Shown one piece after another: positions 7,895-7,921 of a DNA stretch of 7,921 bases. How positions within the stretch are numbered: the stretch's first letter is position 1; every line of letters begins with the position of its first letter. The stretch is from the NCBI GenBank assembly GCA_945787625.1, contig CALZJL010000052.1:1-7921 (forward strand), in the 5' to 3' direction. The notes below the pieces were generated by a model. It was not told the origin of the DNA and ran no database searches. It saw nothing but the letters and a program-made list of their open reading frames with translations. Source of the stretch: an uncultured Prevotellaceae bacterium. Lineage in GTDB: Bacteria > Bacteroidota > Bacteroidia > Bacteroidales > Bacteroidaceae. The translations under genes were made by a program, and so were the position numbers.

Positions 7895-7921
7895 GGTTTT
7901 GAGGTTTTGAGGTTATAAGGT
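7893..7921 (+). repeat. 8-base tandem repeat at the window edge (incomplete)
   Basis: Starting within the TAA stop of the EamA gene, the sequence repeats with an 8-base period and consensus RAGGTTWT. The units are 7893-7900, 7901-7908 and 7909-7916, plus a five-base partial unit at 7917-7921. Differences between units are confined to the first base (A or G) and the seventh base (T or A). The array has no C on the + strand, which contrasts sharply with the C-rich coding sequence beside it. It reaches the last base of the window, so its full length and what follows are unknown. It could be a simple slippage repeat or one copy of a dispersed intergenic element; the sequence here cannot decide. 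Confidence 0.8.

Noticed and set aside
7021..7902. A 293-codon + strand frame overlapping the EamA gene
   Set aside because: The Arg/His/Pro-rich translation has no membrane helices, while the overlapping frame is a clear ten-helix EamA transporter.

Overview
The window reads as chromosomal DNA from a Bacteroidota bacterium, most likely a Bacteroidales member. The evidence is a very large SprA/Sov-type type 9 secretion outer-membrane protein, which is restricted to this phylum, and start codons with A-rich leaders and no clear Shine-Dalgarno sequence. A gut Muribaculaceae-like host is a guess from the overall look of the sequence and was not tested. All three genes lie on the + strand. That strand is rich in C and A and poor in G and T, with C-ending codons dominating.

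Bases 1-6558 are one uninterrupted reading frame, open at the left edge, that encodes most of SprA (2185 residues seen; the N-terminus is outside the window). SprA is the giant beta-barrel translocon of the type 9 secretion system (T9SS), which exports proteins with C-terminal sorting signals across the outer membrane. Recognisable SprA family blocks run from residue 60 to the C-terminal barrel. A Lys/Glu/Ala-rich, probably helical segment interrupts the barrel region near residues 1511-1595.

A 48-base, strongly A/T-rich spacer (6559-6606) separates sprA from two small membrane-protein genes. The first (6607-6981) is a 124-residue four-helix DUF486 protein of the drug/metabolite transporter (DMT) superfamily. 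The second (6986-7894) follows after only 4 bases and is a ten-helix EamA-family transporter of 302 residues. The pair looks like a translationally coupled two-gene unit. Nothing in the sequence links its substrate to secretion, so its position beside sprA may be coincidental.

The right edge (7893-7921) holds a short tandem repeat with an 8-base period. It begins inside the EamA stop codon and runs off the window. No RNA gene, CRISPR array, insertion sequence or phage feature was seen, and no clearly undescribed system. The most unusual observations are the context-locked synonymous codon choices (Ile-Arg always ATA-CGC when the Arg codon is CGC; Gly-Ala almost always GGA-GCN), the edge repeat, and the pairing of a half-size with a full-size DMT-type protein.
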